Origin: Chryseobacterium sp. G0201
GTDB taxonomy: Bacteria > Bacteroidota > Bacteroidia > Flavobacteriales > Weeksellaceae
Reading direction: 5' to 3'
Assembly (NCBI RefSeq): GCF_003815655.1
Contig: NZ_CP033917.1
Span: forward strand, 1,488,001-1,552,000
Length of the DNA: 64,000 bases
This document shows positions 44,134 through 52,475 of the stretch, piece after piece; positions within the stretch are counted from its first letter, which is position 1; the number at the start of each line of letters is the position of its first letter. The position numbers were made by a program, and so were the translations under genes. The notes below the pieces were generated by a model, which made no database searches, was not told the origin of the DNA, and worked only from the letters and a program-made list of their open reading frames with translations.

Positions 44134-45282
44134 ATGATGGAAAATAATTTAGATAATATTTCAAATTTTATATTTTATCAGTCAGATGATGGTAAAATAA
44201 GTGTTCAGGTTGTTATAGATAATGATGGTGAAACAATTTGGGCTTCTCAAAATTCAATAGCAAACATATTTAATACTTCTAAACAGAATATAAGTTATCA
44301 TTTATCTAATATTTTTGGTGAAAATGAATTAGATGAAAATTCAACTGTCAAAGAAATTTTGACAGTTCAAAAAGAAGGAAATAGAGACGTTAAAAGAGTA
44401 GTTGACTTTTATAATTTAGATGCTATTATATCTGTTGGGTATAGGGTTAATTCTCATCAAGCAACACAATTTAGAAGATGGGCAACAACAGTTTTAAAAG
44501 AATACTTAATAAAGGGATTTGTTTTAGATGATGAAAGGTTAAAACAAGGAAATAAACTTTTTGGGAAAGATTATTTTGCAGAATTACTTGAGAGAATTCG
44601 AGAAATTAGATCAAGTGAGAGACTTTTCTATCAAAAAATAACTGATATTTATGCAACTTCTATTGATTATGATTCTCATTCACCAACTACGAAAGATTTC
44701 TATGCGACGGTTCAAAATAAGTTGCATTGGGCAATTCATCAACATACAGCCGCTGAGTTAATCCAATTACGAGCTGATTCAAGTAGACCTAATATGGGGT
44801 TAACTTCATGGAAAAACCAGAATAGAGATGGCAAAATATTAAAAACAGATGCAGTTGTTGCTAAAAATTATTTGAATGAAGAAGAATTAAGTGAATTGAA
44901 CAGAGTTGTCACTATGTATTTAGACTTTGCTGAGAATATGGCCAGAAGACAAAAAGAAATGAAAATGGTTGACTGGATAGGAAGATTAGATGGATTTCTT
45001 TTATTTAATGAATATGGAGTTTTAAAAGATTCGGGCAAAATTTCAGCTTCTGTAGCAAAAAAATTAGCAGAAAAAGAATATGAAAAATTTAGAGTAATAC
45101 AAGATATAGAGTATAGATCAGACTTCGACAAAGTAGTTGAAGAAATAAAAGTTAGTGGAAGATTACCAAAACAAGCAGGGCTCAGTATCAGAAAAGCTTT
45201 AGATGATTTTGAAAACAATAAAGAAACAGATTTTGATCAAAAACTTAAAAAAGGATTAGGCTTTAATCCTAAAGACGAATAA
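44134..45282 (+). CDS. RhuM-family (virulence protein RhuM-like) protein
   Basis: A 382-residue cytoplasmic protein. It has the RhuM N-terminal domain (IWASQNSIANIFNTSKQNISYHLSNIF; YNLDAIISVGYRVNSHQATQFRRWATTVL) and a C-terminal half with LTSWKNQNRDGKILKTDAVVAKNYL. The family is named after a Salmonella SPI-3 gene and is often seen in accessory islands; its biochemistry is unresolved. It is co-directional with the IS1595-like gene. Its stop codon lies inside the right copy of the prc terminator repeat, showing that the gene arrived by insertion or duplication at that site. Confidence 0.88.
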   Translation: MMENNLDNISNFIFYQSDDGKISVQVVIDNDGETIWASQNSIANIFNTSKQNISYHLSNIFGENELDENSTVKEILTVQKEGNRDVKRVVDFYNLDAIISVGYRVNSHQATQFRRWATTVLKEYLIKGFVLDDERLKQGNKLFGKDYFAELLERIREIRSSERLFYQKITDIYATSIDYDSHSPTTKDFYATVQNKLHWAIHQHTAAELIQLRADSSRPNMGLTSWKNQNRDGKILKTDAVVAKNYLNEEELSELNRVVTMYLDFAENMARRQKEMKMVDWIGRLDGFLLFNEYGVLKDSGKISASVAKKLAEKEYEKFRVIQDIEYRSDFDKVVEEIKVSGRLPKQAGLSIRKALDDFENNKETDFDQKLKKGLGFNPKDE

Positions 45283-45325
45283 AAACCCCACTAACTAAAA
45301 TTAGCAGGATTTTTTATTCAGTAAA
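45278..45325 (+). repeat. right copy of the prc terminator repeat, partly decayed
   Basis: Forty-three of 48 positions equal 43639-43686, including the CTAACTAAAATTAGC core. Two of the changes disrupt stem pairs, so this copy is a weaker terminator. The rhuM stop codon (45280-45282) is within it. Confidence 0.85.
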
Positions 45326-45329
45326 TTGA

Positions 45330-45833
45330 TTATTTAATTTCAATACATCCAACTCTTCCGCCTGCATTTCCTGTAGGCTGAGTATGGAAATCATCTGCCG
45401 CAGCATGAATGATCATCCCTTTTCCGATGATATTTTTAGACTCGTCTGTACATCCAAGACACCATTTATCAGTTTTGAAAGTCAGCGTTGCAACTCCTTC
45501 CTGATTTACCACTAAATTCCCTATATCTCCCATATGGAAATGCTCTGCTCCCCATTTTCCATGATCGTCTTTTCCTGGGTTCCAGTGACCGCCTGTAGAA
45601 GTTCCGTCTGCTGCAGAACAATCGCCTTTTTCATGAATATGTACCGCGTGGATTCCCGGAGTAAGATTGGTGATATTAAGTTTCATTACAACCTCGTTTC
45701 CGTTCTGAGTAAACTTTGCAGTTCCTCCTGTTTGTGTTCCGCTTTTAGCGTTTACAGAGTACATCTTTGTAGTTCCGCAAGAAACTGCAAATAATGCACA
45801 GCCCGCCAATAATGCTAATGTTTGTACCTTCAT
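45330..45833 (-). CDS. sodC: Cu/Zn superoxide dismutase, lipoprotein
   Basis: A 167-residue SodC with lipobox FAVSCGTT (Cys19). It has HAVHIHEKGDCSA (copper ligands), GGHWNPGKDDHG, AEHFHMGDIGNL, and HTQPTGNAGGRVGCIEI at the C terminus, with the disulfide Cys pair. It destroys superoxide in the periplasm. I choose the ATG at 45833; the longer frame adds 16 residues without a better signal. No promoter of the usual form was seen just upstream. Confidence 0.93.
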   Translation of the reverse strand: MKVQTLALLAGCALFAVSCGTTKMYSVNAKSGTQTGGTAKFTQNGNEVVMKLNITNLTPGIHAVHIHEKGDCSAADGTSTGGHWNPGKDDHGKWGAEHFHMGDIGNLVVNQEGVATLTFKTDKWCLGCTDESKNIIGKGMIIHAAADDFHTQPTGNAGGRVGCIEIK

Positions 45834-46022
45834 TTTAAATGATTTTTTAAGTGATTTATAATAGTATAAATTTAGGAACATTTTTTAGAACACTTTATAA
45901 TTCTAGTCTTTTTTATGTTAAATAGAAAGATCTTACAGTTCAGGATACAAATTTTACCATTCGGAAAGAAAAAATTAGCGGATTTAAATTTTCAGATTAA
46001 TTTTGGAATCAAATTAAGACTA

Positions 46023-48266
46023 ATGAAAACCCAGAGACAAAAACTTTTATTTCTTACCACCTTTTTCTTATTTATCTTGAGCTATTCTCAGGTAAAGGTT
46101 TCCGGAAAAGTTACTTTTCGAAATAAAGGAATAAGCGAAGTAAATGTCACGTTAAAAAATACTTACGATGGAGCAACGACGGATGCAAACGGCAATTTTA
46201 CATTTGAAACTTCTGAAAAAGGAAACCAGATATTAAGCTTTACCCATTCAAAATATAATGATATTGAAAAAGCGATTGTCATTGAAAATCAGGATCTTTC
46301 TGTGAATGCAGAATTGAAAGAGCAAATCAACGAAATCGATGCCGTGGTAGTTTCTGCAGGTTCAATTGAGGCGAGCGATAAGAAAAGAGCGACCGCTTTA
46401 CTGTCTCCAATCGATATTTACACAACAGCAGGAGCAGACGGACAGATTTCTTCAGCTTTAAATTATCTTCCGGGCGTTCAGAAAGTAGGTGAAACAGAAG
46501 GTTTATTCATCCGAGGAGGTACAGGAACAGAATCTAAAATTTTCATGGATGGAAGCTTAATTAATAACTATTTCTCAAGCTCAGTTCCGGGAATTGCAGG
46601 GAGAGATCGTTTTAACACGTCTCTTTTTAAAGGAAATGTATTTTCAAGTGGTGGATATTCTGCGCTGTACGGGCAGGCTCTTTCCGGGGCTTTAATGTTG
46701 GAAAGTGTTGATCTTCCGGATCAGAGTTCTTACGATTTTGGGATTTCTCCGATATTTTTAAGCGCAGGATTTCAAAAATTGGGTGAAGATAAAAATCATT
46801 CTTACGGAGCAACTTTGGGATATTCAAATTTAAATCTGATGCAGGAAGTTCTGAATTTTAATACTGATTTTATCGACGCTCCTCAAGGCTTGAATGCAGA
46901 TGCCAATTTCAGAATTAAAACAAAATCAGGCGGATTTTTCAAGTATTACGGAATGTACGACACCAACAGCATGGGCGTAAAAACAGAAAGCTTAGAAGCT
47001 GATAATCAGTTTTCTTTAATTAAATTGAAAGGAAAAAACACGTATCATAATTTATCGTTCAAACAAAAATTCGGCAAGTATCTTTTAAATGCAGGAACTT
47101 CTTATTCATTCAACAGAACGGATCTTAATTTTTCAACAGAATCAAATGAAGTTGAAGCTGATAAGATGAGGTTGCTTACAGACGGAAATTATATAAACCT
47201 AAAGGCAGTTTTAGAAAGAAAAATAAACAAAATCAGTGCCTTACGAGGCGGATTTGAATTAAACAGTACCGACGAAAAGCTCTCTTTTGAAGAAATAAAT
47301 AAACATTATAAAGACCTTATTTCAGCTGTTTTTGTGGAAACAGATTTGGGTTTCAGTAATCAATTATCAGCAAAAATAGGAGTGAGGGCAGAAAATTCTT
47401 CTTTCCTTGGCAAAACGAATTTTGCTCCGCGTATCGCTCTGGCGTATCGTTTGGCTAAAGACTGGACAACCTCTTTCGCGTACGGACTTTTCTATCAAAA
47501 TCCTGAAAGTAAATATATTAACGGCTCGGCAGATCTTGATTTTCAAAAATCTCAACATTACATTTTGCAAGTTCAGAGAACGACGGATGGCAGAAGTTTA
47601 CGTTTTGAAGCTTTTTACAAAAAATACGATCAATTGATTAAAGTTTCAAACCTTGGATTTAATAATAATCAGAATCAACCCGTTCAAAAAGCAGATAACA
47701 ACAACGGATTCGGTTATGCAAAAGGCCTTGAACTGTTTTGGAGAGATAAAAAAACATTCGAAAATATTGATTATTGGATCAGTTATTCGTTCCTCGATTC
47801 AAAAAGAGATTTTATGAATTATCCTGTAAGCTTAAAACCGAATTTCGCTTCAGAACACACGCTATCTGCGGTTGCGAAAAGATTTATTCCAAAATGGAAA
47901 TTAGGAGTTAATCTCTCTTATACGTACGCAAAAGGACGACCTTATTATGATTTTGCAACGAAAGATGTGAACGGCGAGACGATTAATTATACAAGAAATG
48001 AAGGAAGATTGAAGGATTATAACGCGCTTAATGTAAGCTTTAATTATCTTCCGAATCTTGGGAAAAAAGATGCCAAAGCATTCACTGTTTTTGTGTTGAG
48101 TGTTTCAAACGTTTTAGGATCAAAAAATGTTTATGGATACAATTTTTCACAAGATGGATCAAGAAGTTCTGCAGTGGTTCCGCCGGTGAATACTTTTGTC
48201 TTTATAGGCGCATTTATAAGCTTTGGAGTTGATAAAACACAGGATGCGATTAATAATAATTTATAA
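46023..48266 (+). CDS. TonB-dependent outer-membrane receptor with carboxypeptidase-like N-terminal domain
   Basis: A 747-residue receptor. After a signal peptide (MKTQRQKLLFLTTFFLFILS) comes a CarboxypepD_reg-like domain (KVSGKVTFRNKGISEVNVTLKNTYDGATT), then the plug (LLSPIDIYTTAGADGQISSALNYLPGVQKVG; LFIRGGTGTESKIFMDG) and a 22-strand-type barrel with the SVSNVLGSKNVYG segment late. I use the ATG at 46023; the frame opens 36 codons earlier but that part is not signal-like. No SusD partner is adjacent. The substrate could be a siderophore, metal chelate or vitamin, but cannot be stated. Confidence 0.9.
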   Translation: MKTQRQKLLFLTTFFLFILSYSQVKVSGKVTFRNKGISEVNVTLKNTYDGATTDANGNFTFETSEKGNQILSFTHSKYNDIEKAIVIENQDLSVNAELKEQINEIDAVVVSAGSIEASDKKRATALLSPIDIYTTAGADGQISSALNYLPGVQKVGETEGLFIRGGTGTESKIFMDGSLINNYFSSSVPGIAGRDRFNTSLFKGNVFSSGGYSALYGQALSGALMLESVDLPDQSSYDFGISPIFLSAGFQKLGEDKNHSYGATLGYSNLNLMQEVLNFNTDFIDAPQGLNADANFRIKTKSGGFFKYYGMYDTNSMGVKTESLEADNQFSLIKLKGKNTYHNLSFKQKFGKYLLNAGTSYSFNRTDLNFSTESNEVEADKMRLLTDGNYINLKAVLERKINKISALRGGFELNSTDEKLSFEEINKHYKDLISAVFVETDLGFSNQLSAKIGVRAENSSFLGKTNFAPRIALAYRLAKDWTTSFAYGLFYQNPESKYINGSADLDFQKSQHYILQVQRTTDGRSLRFEAFYKKYDQLIKVSNLGFNNNQNQPVQKADNNNGFGYAKGLELFWRDKKTFENIDYWISYSFLDSKRDFMNYPVSLKPNFASEHTLSAVAKRFIPKWKLGVNLSYTYAKGRPYYDFATKDVNGETINYTRNEGRLKDYNALNVSFNYLPNLGKKDAKAFTVFVLSVSNVLGSKNVYGYNFSQDGSRSSAVVPPVNTFVFIGAFISFGVDKTQDAINNNL

Positions 48267-48317
48267 AAATCTAAATAATCTGTACTTTTAATGATTTAAT
48301 TATATTGATTAAATACA

Positions 48318-48325
48318 TATCTTTG
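48318..48325 (+). promoter_or_regulatory. -7 promoter element (TATCTTTG) of the 217-residue secreted protein gene
   Basis: TATCTTTG ends 34 nt before the ATG at 48360. Confidence 0.5.
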
Positions 48326-48359
48326 AATAAAATATAACTAACCTCAAAAATTAGAAATA

Positions 48360-49013
48360 ATGAAGAAATATCTATTAAGTTTTGCTTTAGCTTTTATGGG
48401 CTTAACGGCATTTGGTCAGACTGCTTACGAAAAATCAATGACTGAAAAAATTGCCAAGCTGGAAACCGTGAAATCGGCAGAAGATTTTCAGACGTTGGCC
48501 AATGATTTCGAAAGAATATCAAGAATTGACCAAAACCAATGGCTACCTGTTTACTATATCGCTTATGCTTATATCCAAAAAGGGAGAGCGCAGATGAACG
48601 CTGGTAAGAAGGATGAATTGTTAACCTATTCAGGAGCTGCTGAAAAATATCTGACACAGGCAGAAGACCTTGGCGGAAAAAACAACTCTGAGATCCATTT
48701 ATTGAAAAAAATGGCATATTCTTTAAGAATGATGGAAAATCCTCAACAAAGATATATGACAGACGGCGTGAAGGCTGCAGAAGAGCTTAAAATAGCTGAA
48801 CAGCTAGATTCAACCAATCCAAGAATTGCTTTGATCAAGGCTGAGGATATGTATTTCACTCCGGAACAATACGGAGGAAGCAAAACAAAAGGAATTGAGC
48901 TTTTCAAACAGGCTTTAGAGAAATTTAATGCTTTCAAACCAAAATCTGCATTAGATCCAAACTGGGGAAAAGGAGAGGCTCAGTATTTCATCAGCCAAGG
49001 AGCTAAGAAATAA
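48360..49013 (+). CDS. exported TPR-like protein of unknown function
   Basis: A 217-residue protein with signal peptide MKKYLLSFALAFMGLTAFGQ. The mature part is helical, with repeats of the TPR type (WLPVYYIAYAYIQKGRAQMN; AAEKYLTQAEDLGG; AAEELKIAEQLDSTNPRIALIKAED). It probably acts as a periplasmic scaffold; no catalytic motif is visible. It stands alone between a TATCTTTG element and a terminator. Confidence 0.75.
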   Translation: MKKYLLSFALAFMGLTAFGQTAYEKSMTEKIAKLETVKSAEDFQTLANDFERISRIDQNQWLPVYYIAYAYIQKGRAQMNAGKKDELLTYSGAAEKYLTQAEDLGGKNNSEIHLLKKMAYSLRMMENPQQRYMTDGVKAAEELKIAEQLDSTNPRIALIKAEDMYFTPEQYGGSKTKGIELFKQALEKFNAFKPKSALDPNWGKGEAQYFISQGAKK

Positions 49014-49030
49014 AAAACTTAAAATATTGT

Positions 49031-49060
49031 AAACCTTCCAGATCATGGAAGGTTTTTTTT
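49031..49060 (+). terminator. terminator of the TPR-like gene
   Basis: AAACCTTCCA and TGGAAGGTTT pair around GATCA, followed by Ts. Confidence 0.85.
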
Positions 49061-49150
49061 GTGCAGTTCAGTTATTGAAAATGACCGTTCGGTGAGAAAT
49101 AATTTTTAATACCTTTAATTAAAACTAATTTTGAGCTAAGAAATTCAATC

Positions 49151-50476
49151 ATGAAACGTAAAAATATTATCACCTTACTTTGGATATCACTGGTTACTTC
49201 AATGTTCTTTTTTATCTTTTTTACGGATGAAAAAAACGTTGAAAACTTTTTACTGACCGTGTTGATATCTTTCATGTATTCGTTCGTTTTAGGTGCAGGA
49301 AATGGCTTAATTAATGATTTTCTTAATAAAAAATTCCCTTGGTCTGAGGCTACAACAAAAAGAGCGGTCATAAGCATTGTTTCGATTCTTATTGCGAATA
49401 TTATTTTAGTCTATTTCTGTAATTATGTGAATTTTGTACTGATTCAGAAAGCAGTAAATACAGCAGAATATTTTTCGGGAAGATATAATTTCATCAATTG
49501 GTTTACGATCAATGTGGCGTTGTTGATTTCTGCTTTTCTTCATGCGCGAGGTTTCATGGAAGAGCTCAAAAAAACGTCCAAAAAAGAAGTTGTAGAGCAA
49601 AAACTGATCGCAAAATCTGCCAATGCACAATTTGAGAGTTTAAAGAACCAGTTAGATCCGCATTTTCTTTTCAATTCACTGAATGTTTTGAGTTCATTAA
49701 TTGATGAAAATCCGAGACAGGCGCAGAAGTTTACTGCTTCAATGTCAAAGATTTACAGATACGTTTTAGAACAGAAAGATAAAGAGTTAGTCACTGTTGA
49801 AGACGAAATAGAATTTGCAAAAACCTATTGCGATCTTTTAAAAACCAGATTCGAAGACAGTGTAGATTTTGTTTTTGATGTAAATAAAGAAGATTACAGA
49901 AGATATGTCGTTCCGCTTTCGCTTCAATTATTGTTGGAAAATTGTATAAAACATAATTTTGCGACTTCTTCAAAACCATTAATTATTAAAGTTTTTTCTG
50001 AAAATGATACGCTTTGTATTGAAAATAATCTTCAGGTAAGAGAGCAGATGAAAGAGAGTGCAGGAATCGGTTTGTCGAACATCGTTCAGCGTTATTCTCT
50101 GCTTACGAAAAGGAATGTTTTTATCGAAAAATCCGAAGATTATTTTAAAGTAAAACTTCCGATATTATTAGCTAAACCAAACGAAACGAGCATAAAAGTT
50201 GAAGATAACGATAAAGCTTACGAAAGGGCTAAAAAAAGAGTAAAAGAGATCAAAAGTTTTTACGGGAACTTAATTTCGTATTGTATTATCATTCCTTTTT
50301 TGATCATTGTAAACCTTATTACCAATCCAAAACATATCTGGTTTTATTTTCCGATGTTGGGCTGGGGAATTGGTCTCGTTGCTCTCGTTGCTCACGGAAT
50401 GAGCGTTTTTGCAATCGGAAAAAGCTGGGAAGAAAAGAAGATCAGAGAAATTTTAGAAAAACAAGATAAAAGATAA
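49151..50476 (+). CDS. LytS-type sensor histidine kinase with C-terminal 2TM domain
   Basis: A 441-residue membrane kinase. Four N-terminal helices (about 5-140) lead to the His_kinase domain with DPHFLFNSLNVLSSL (His171), then the ATPase part with LLLENCIKHN and AGIGLSNIVQRYSLL. At the C terminus (about 355-441) there is a 2TM domain: AYERAKKRVKEIKSFYGN, two membrane helices, and KSWEEKKIREIL. Three separate proteins downstream carry the same domain. A LytTR regulator four genes on is the likely partner. A terminator after the next gene separates these two genes from the rest of the cluster. Confidence 0.92.
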   Translation: MKRKNIITLLWISLVTSMFFFIFFTDEKNVENFLLTVLISFMYSFVLGAGNGLINDFLNKKFPWSEATTKRAVISIVSILIANIILVYFCNYVNFVLIQKAVNTAEYFSGRYNFINWFTINVALLISAFLHARGFMEELKKTSKKEVVEQKLIAKSANAQFESLKNQLDPHFLFNSLNVLSSLIDENPRQAQKFTASMSKIYRYVLEQKDKELVTVEDEIEFAKTYCDLLKTRFEDSVDFVFDVNKEDYRRYVVPLSLQLLLENCIKHNFATSSKPLIIKVFSENDTLCIENNLQVREQMKESAGIGLSNIVQRYSLLTKRNVFIEKSEDYFKVKLPILLAKPNETSIKVEDNDKAYERAKKRVKEIKSFYGNLISYCIIIPFLIIVNLITNPKHIWFYFPMLGWGIGLVALVAHGMSVFAIGKSWEEKKIREILEKQDKR

Positions 50477-50487
50477 AAACTACTAGT

Positions 50488-50790
50488 ATGGAAAATATGG
50501 ATCAAAACGATCTTCGTTACAAAGAAGCGGAAAGAAGAGTGAAGAAAATAAAGAATTTTTATGTTTTCCTTTTCATTTATTTTGCTGTGAATATTTTTGT
50601 TTTATTTCTGAATTACAGAGAATTGGAACCAGGAGAAACGATTTGGAGCCTAAAATACTTTTCTCTCCCGATATTCTGGGGAATCGGCGTTATCGGTTAC
50701 GGAATGAGAGTCTTTATACCCGGCTTTTTACTCGGAAGCAATTGGGAAGAGAAAAAAATAAAAGAATTAATGGAGAATGAAAAAAATTAA
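50488..50790 (+). CDS. small 2TM-domain membrane protein
   Basis: A 100-residue protein consisting of one 2TM domain: RYKEAERRVKKIKNFYVFLF, two hydrophobic helices and SNWEEKKIKELM. It is homologous to the C-terminal domain of the histidine kinase, from which it starts 11 nt downstream. Its own hairpin terminator follows. It may form a hetero-oligomer with the kinase; this is inference. Confidence 0.85.
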   Translation: MENMDQNDLRYKEAERRVKKIKNFYVFLFIYFAVNIFVLFLNYRELEPGETIWSLKYFSLPIFWGIGVIGYGMRVFIPGFLLGSNWEEKKIKELMENEKN

Positions 50791-50806
50791 CTCTACGATA
50801 TTATAT

Positions 50807-50830
50807 AGCACAATTTATATTGTGCTTTTT
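50807..50830 (+). terminator. terminator after the first free-standing 2TM gene
   Basis: AGCACAA and TTGTGCT pair across a TTTATA loop, followed by a T-run. It marks the end of the kinase / 2TM transcript. Confidence 0.8.
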
Positions 50831-50954
50831 TATTTTTATCACAAAACTATGTTGGATCATATGTGTAAATCAGTGGGAGTTTAAAGATAGCATTTCTATT
50901 AATCTTAGAATTTTACATTTCAGTATCCATTTTCTACAGCTCGGTAAGATAAAG

Positions 50955-50986
50955 TTGATTTGAAGCTCTTTATTGATCTAAATTTG
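50955..50986 (+). promoter_or_regulatory. promoter (TTG-N21-TAAATTTG) of the second 2TM / LytTR transcript
   Basis: TTG (50955-50957) and TAAATTTG (50979-50986) are 21 nt apart. The ATG at 51026 is 39 nt downstream, whereas the longer frame would begin inside the promoter, so 51026 is the start. Confidence 0.65.
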
Positions 50987-51025
50987 AATCAACAAAAACA
51001 AACAAAACATTTAAAAACAAATATT

Positions 51026-51319
51026 ATGGAAACATTCGCAAACAAAGAAAGCATAGCTTACAGAAGAGCAGAAAGAAGAGTAAAAGAATTAAAAGGATTC
51101 TACGGAAATCTTACTTCTTATTGTCTTGTAATTCCTTTTTTATTGGTTCTTAATCTTTTAACTTCTCCGGATCATTTATGGTTTTACTGGCCAATGTTAG
51201 GATGGGGAATGGGTCTTGCCGCACACGGAATCAATGTTTTCGGAATCGGAAAAAATTGGGAAGAGAAAAAGATCAAAGAATTGATGGATGAAGATAGAAA
51301 AAACGTAAAAACACTTTAA
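51026..51319 (+). CDS. small 2TM-domain membrane protein
   Basis: A 97-residue 2TM protein: AYRRAERRVKELKGFYGN, two helices with LWFYWPMLGWGMGLAAHG, and KNWEEKKIKELM. It is the closest of the free-standing set to the kinase's own domain, which has WFYFPMLGWGIG. I start at ATG 51026, supported by the promoter placement. It begins a transcript with another 2TM gene and the LytTR regulator. Confidence 0.85.
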   Translation: METFANKESIAYRRAERRVKELKGFYGNLTSYCLVIPFLLVLNLLTSPDHLWFYWPMLGWGMGLAAHGINVFGIGKNWEEKKIKELMDEDRKNVKTL

Positions 51320-51352
51320 TTAATCAATAATAACTTTTTAAAAATCAATATC

Positions 51353-51628
51353 ATGAATTATAATCAGGCAGAACAAAGAGTAAAAGAACTAAAAAAATTC
51401 TATAAAGGTCTATTTTGGTTCGCAATCATTACAGGATTCGTTTTTTTAGACGATATTTTTGAAAAAGGAGCATTTGATTTCTCACTTTTCGATGGATCAA
51501 TTATTTTAGGAATCTGGGGAATTATTTTGACTGTAAAAGCGGTTAAATTATTTATTTTTGATTCAGATTGGGAAAAAGAAATCATGGAAAAGGAGATGAG
51601 AAAATCAAAAGAACCAATAAACTTTTAA
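51353..51628 (+). CDS. small 2TM-domain membrane protein (divergent)
   Basis: A 91-residue protein with NYNQAEQRVKELKKFYKGLF, two hydrophobic segments and SDWEKEIMEKEM. It is the most divergent of the four 2TM copies, since the WFY...MLGWG loop is absent. It lies between the second 2TM gene and the regulator, with 33- and 51-nt gaps, so one transcript is likely. Confidence 0.8.
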   Translation: MNYNQAEQRVKELKKFYKGLFWFAIITGFVFLDDIFEKGAFDFSLFDGSIILGIWGIILTVKAVKLFIFDSDWEKEIMEKEMRKSKEPINF

Positions 51629-51679
51629 TACCTGAGAAGTTTTATTTAATTTTAATTCCAAATTAAAAACTAAAAATCA

Positions 51680-52423
51680 ATGATTAAAACTGTCATTATC
51701 GAAGACGAAAAACCTGCAGCAAGAAAGATTGAGAGAATGTTGAGTCTATTTCCTGAATTACAGGTTGTTGCAAGTATTGAATCCGTAGAAGATGGCGTAA
51801 AATGGTTCTCTGAAAATGAACATCCGCAGCTTATCTTTTCAGACATCGTTTTGGGTGACGGTTTATCGTTTGATATTTTTGAAAAAGTTCCTACAAAAGG
51901 TTTTATCATTTATACAACAGCGTTTGATCAGTATACATTGAAAGCTTTTAAACTCAACAGCATCGACTATCTTTTAAAGCCAATTTTGGAAGAGGATCTT
52001 GCCGGAGCTATTGAAAAATTCAAATCATTTCTTCCATCAGGAAATCCTGTTACTTCACAGGAAATTAAGCAGTTAATTAAAAAAGATAAGACAACACTTT
52101 CCAGGGTTTTGGTTAAGATCGGATATAATTTGAAGATCGTTCAGACAAGCGAGATCAGTTGTTTTTTTAGTGAAAATAAGATCGTTTATCTGCAGACTGA
52201 AGACCGTACTTATCCTTCAGATTTCACATTGGATGAGTTGGAAGATGTCTTGGATGAAAAGAAATTTTTCCGGGCAAACAGGCAGTTTATTATTAGCTCA
52301 GATTATATTAAAAATATTCATACCTCACCCAATTACAAAGTAGAATTGAATTTTCAGCCACAGGAAGAAATTACTGTAAGCCGCGACCGTGTGAAAGATT
52401 TTAAAGACTGGCTGGTAAGTTAA
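51680..52423 (+). CDS. LytTR-family response regulator
   Basis: A 247-residue regulator with a receiver domain (EDEKPAAR at 8-15; phospho-acceptor Asp55 in IFSDIVLGDG; KAFKLNSIDYLLKP) and a C-terminal LytTR DNA-binding domain (VLVKIGYNLKIVQTSEISCF; ADRQ-like FRANRQFIIS). It should be phosphorylated by the LytS kinase encoded 1.2 kb upstream and then bind short direct repeats in target promoters. The target genes are not visible. Confidence 0.93.
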   Translation: MIKTVIIEDEKPAARKIERMLSLFPELQVVASIESVEDGVKWFSENEHPQLIFSDIVLGDGLSFDIFEKVPTKGFIIYTTAFDQYTLKAFKLNSIDYLLKPILEEDLAGAIEKFKSFLPSGNPVTSQEIKQLIKKDKTTLSRVLVKIGYNLKIVQTSEISCFFSENKIVYLQTEDRTYPSDFTLDELEDVLDEKKFFRANRQFIISSDYIKNIHTSPNYKVELNFQPQEEITVSRDRVKDFKDWLVS

Positions 52424-52430
52424 TTTTTTA

Positions 52431-52475
52431 GCCAAACACCAAACACTAGCAACCAAACACCAAAATACCAATCAC
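52431..52475. repeat. short degenerate AACACCAA repeat between convergent genes
   Basis: CCAAACACCAAACAC, AACCAAACACC and CAAAATACCAATCACC repeat an ACCAAACAC-like unit four to five times with errors. It lies between two convergent genes and has no spacer structure of a CRISPR. Its role is unknown. Confidence 0.5.

Noticed and set aside
49151..52423. A single six-gene operon for the kinase / 2TM / LytTR cluster
   Set aside because: A clear terminator at 50807 and a promoter at 50955-50986 split it into two transcripts.
52431..52475. Possible CRISPR-like array (ACCAAACAC repeats)
   Set aside because: The units are short, degenerate and directly adjacent, with no spacers and no cas genes nearby.
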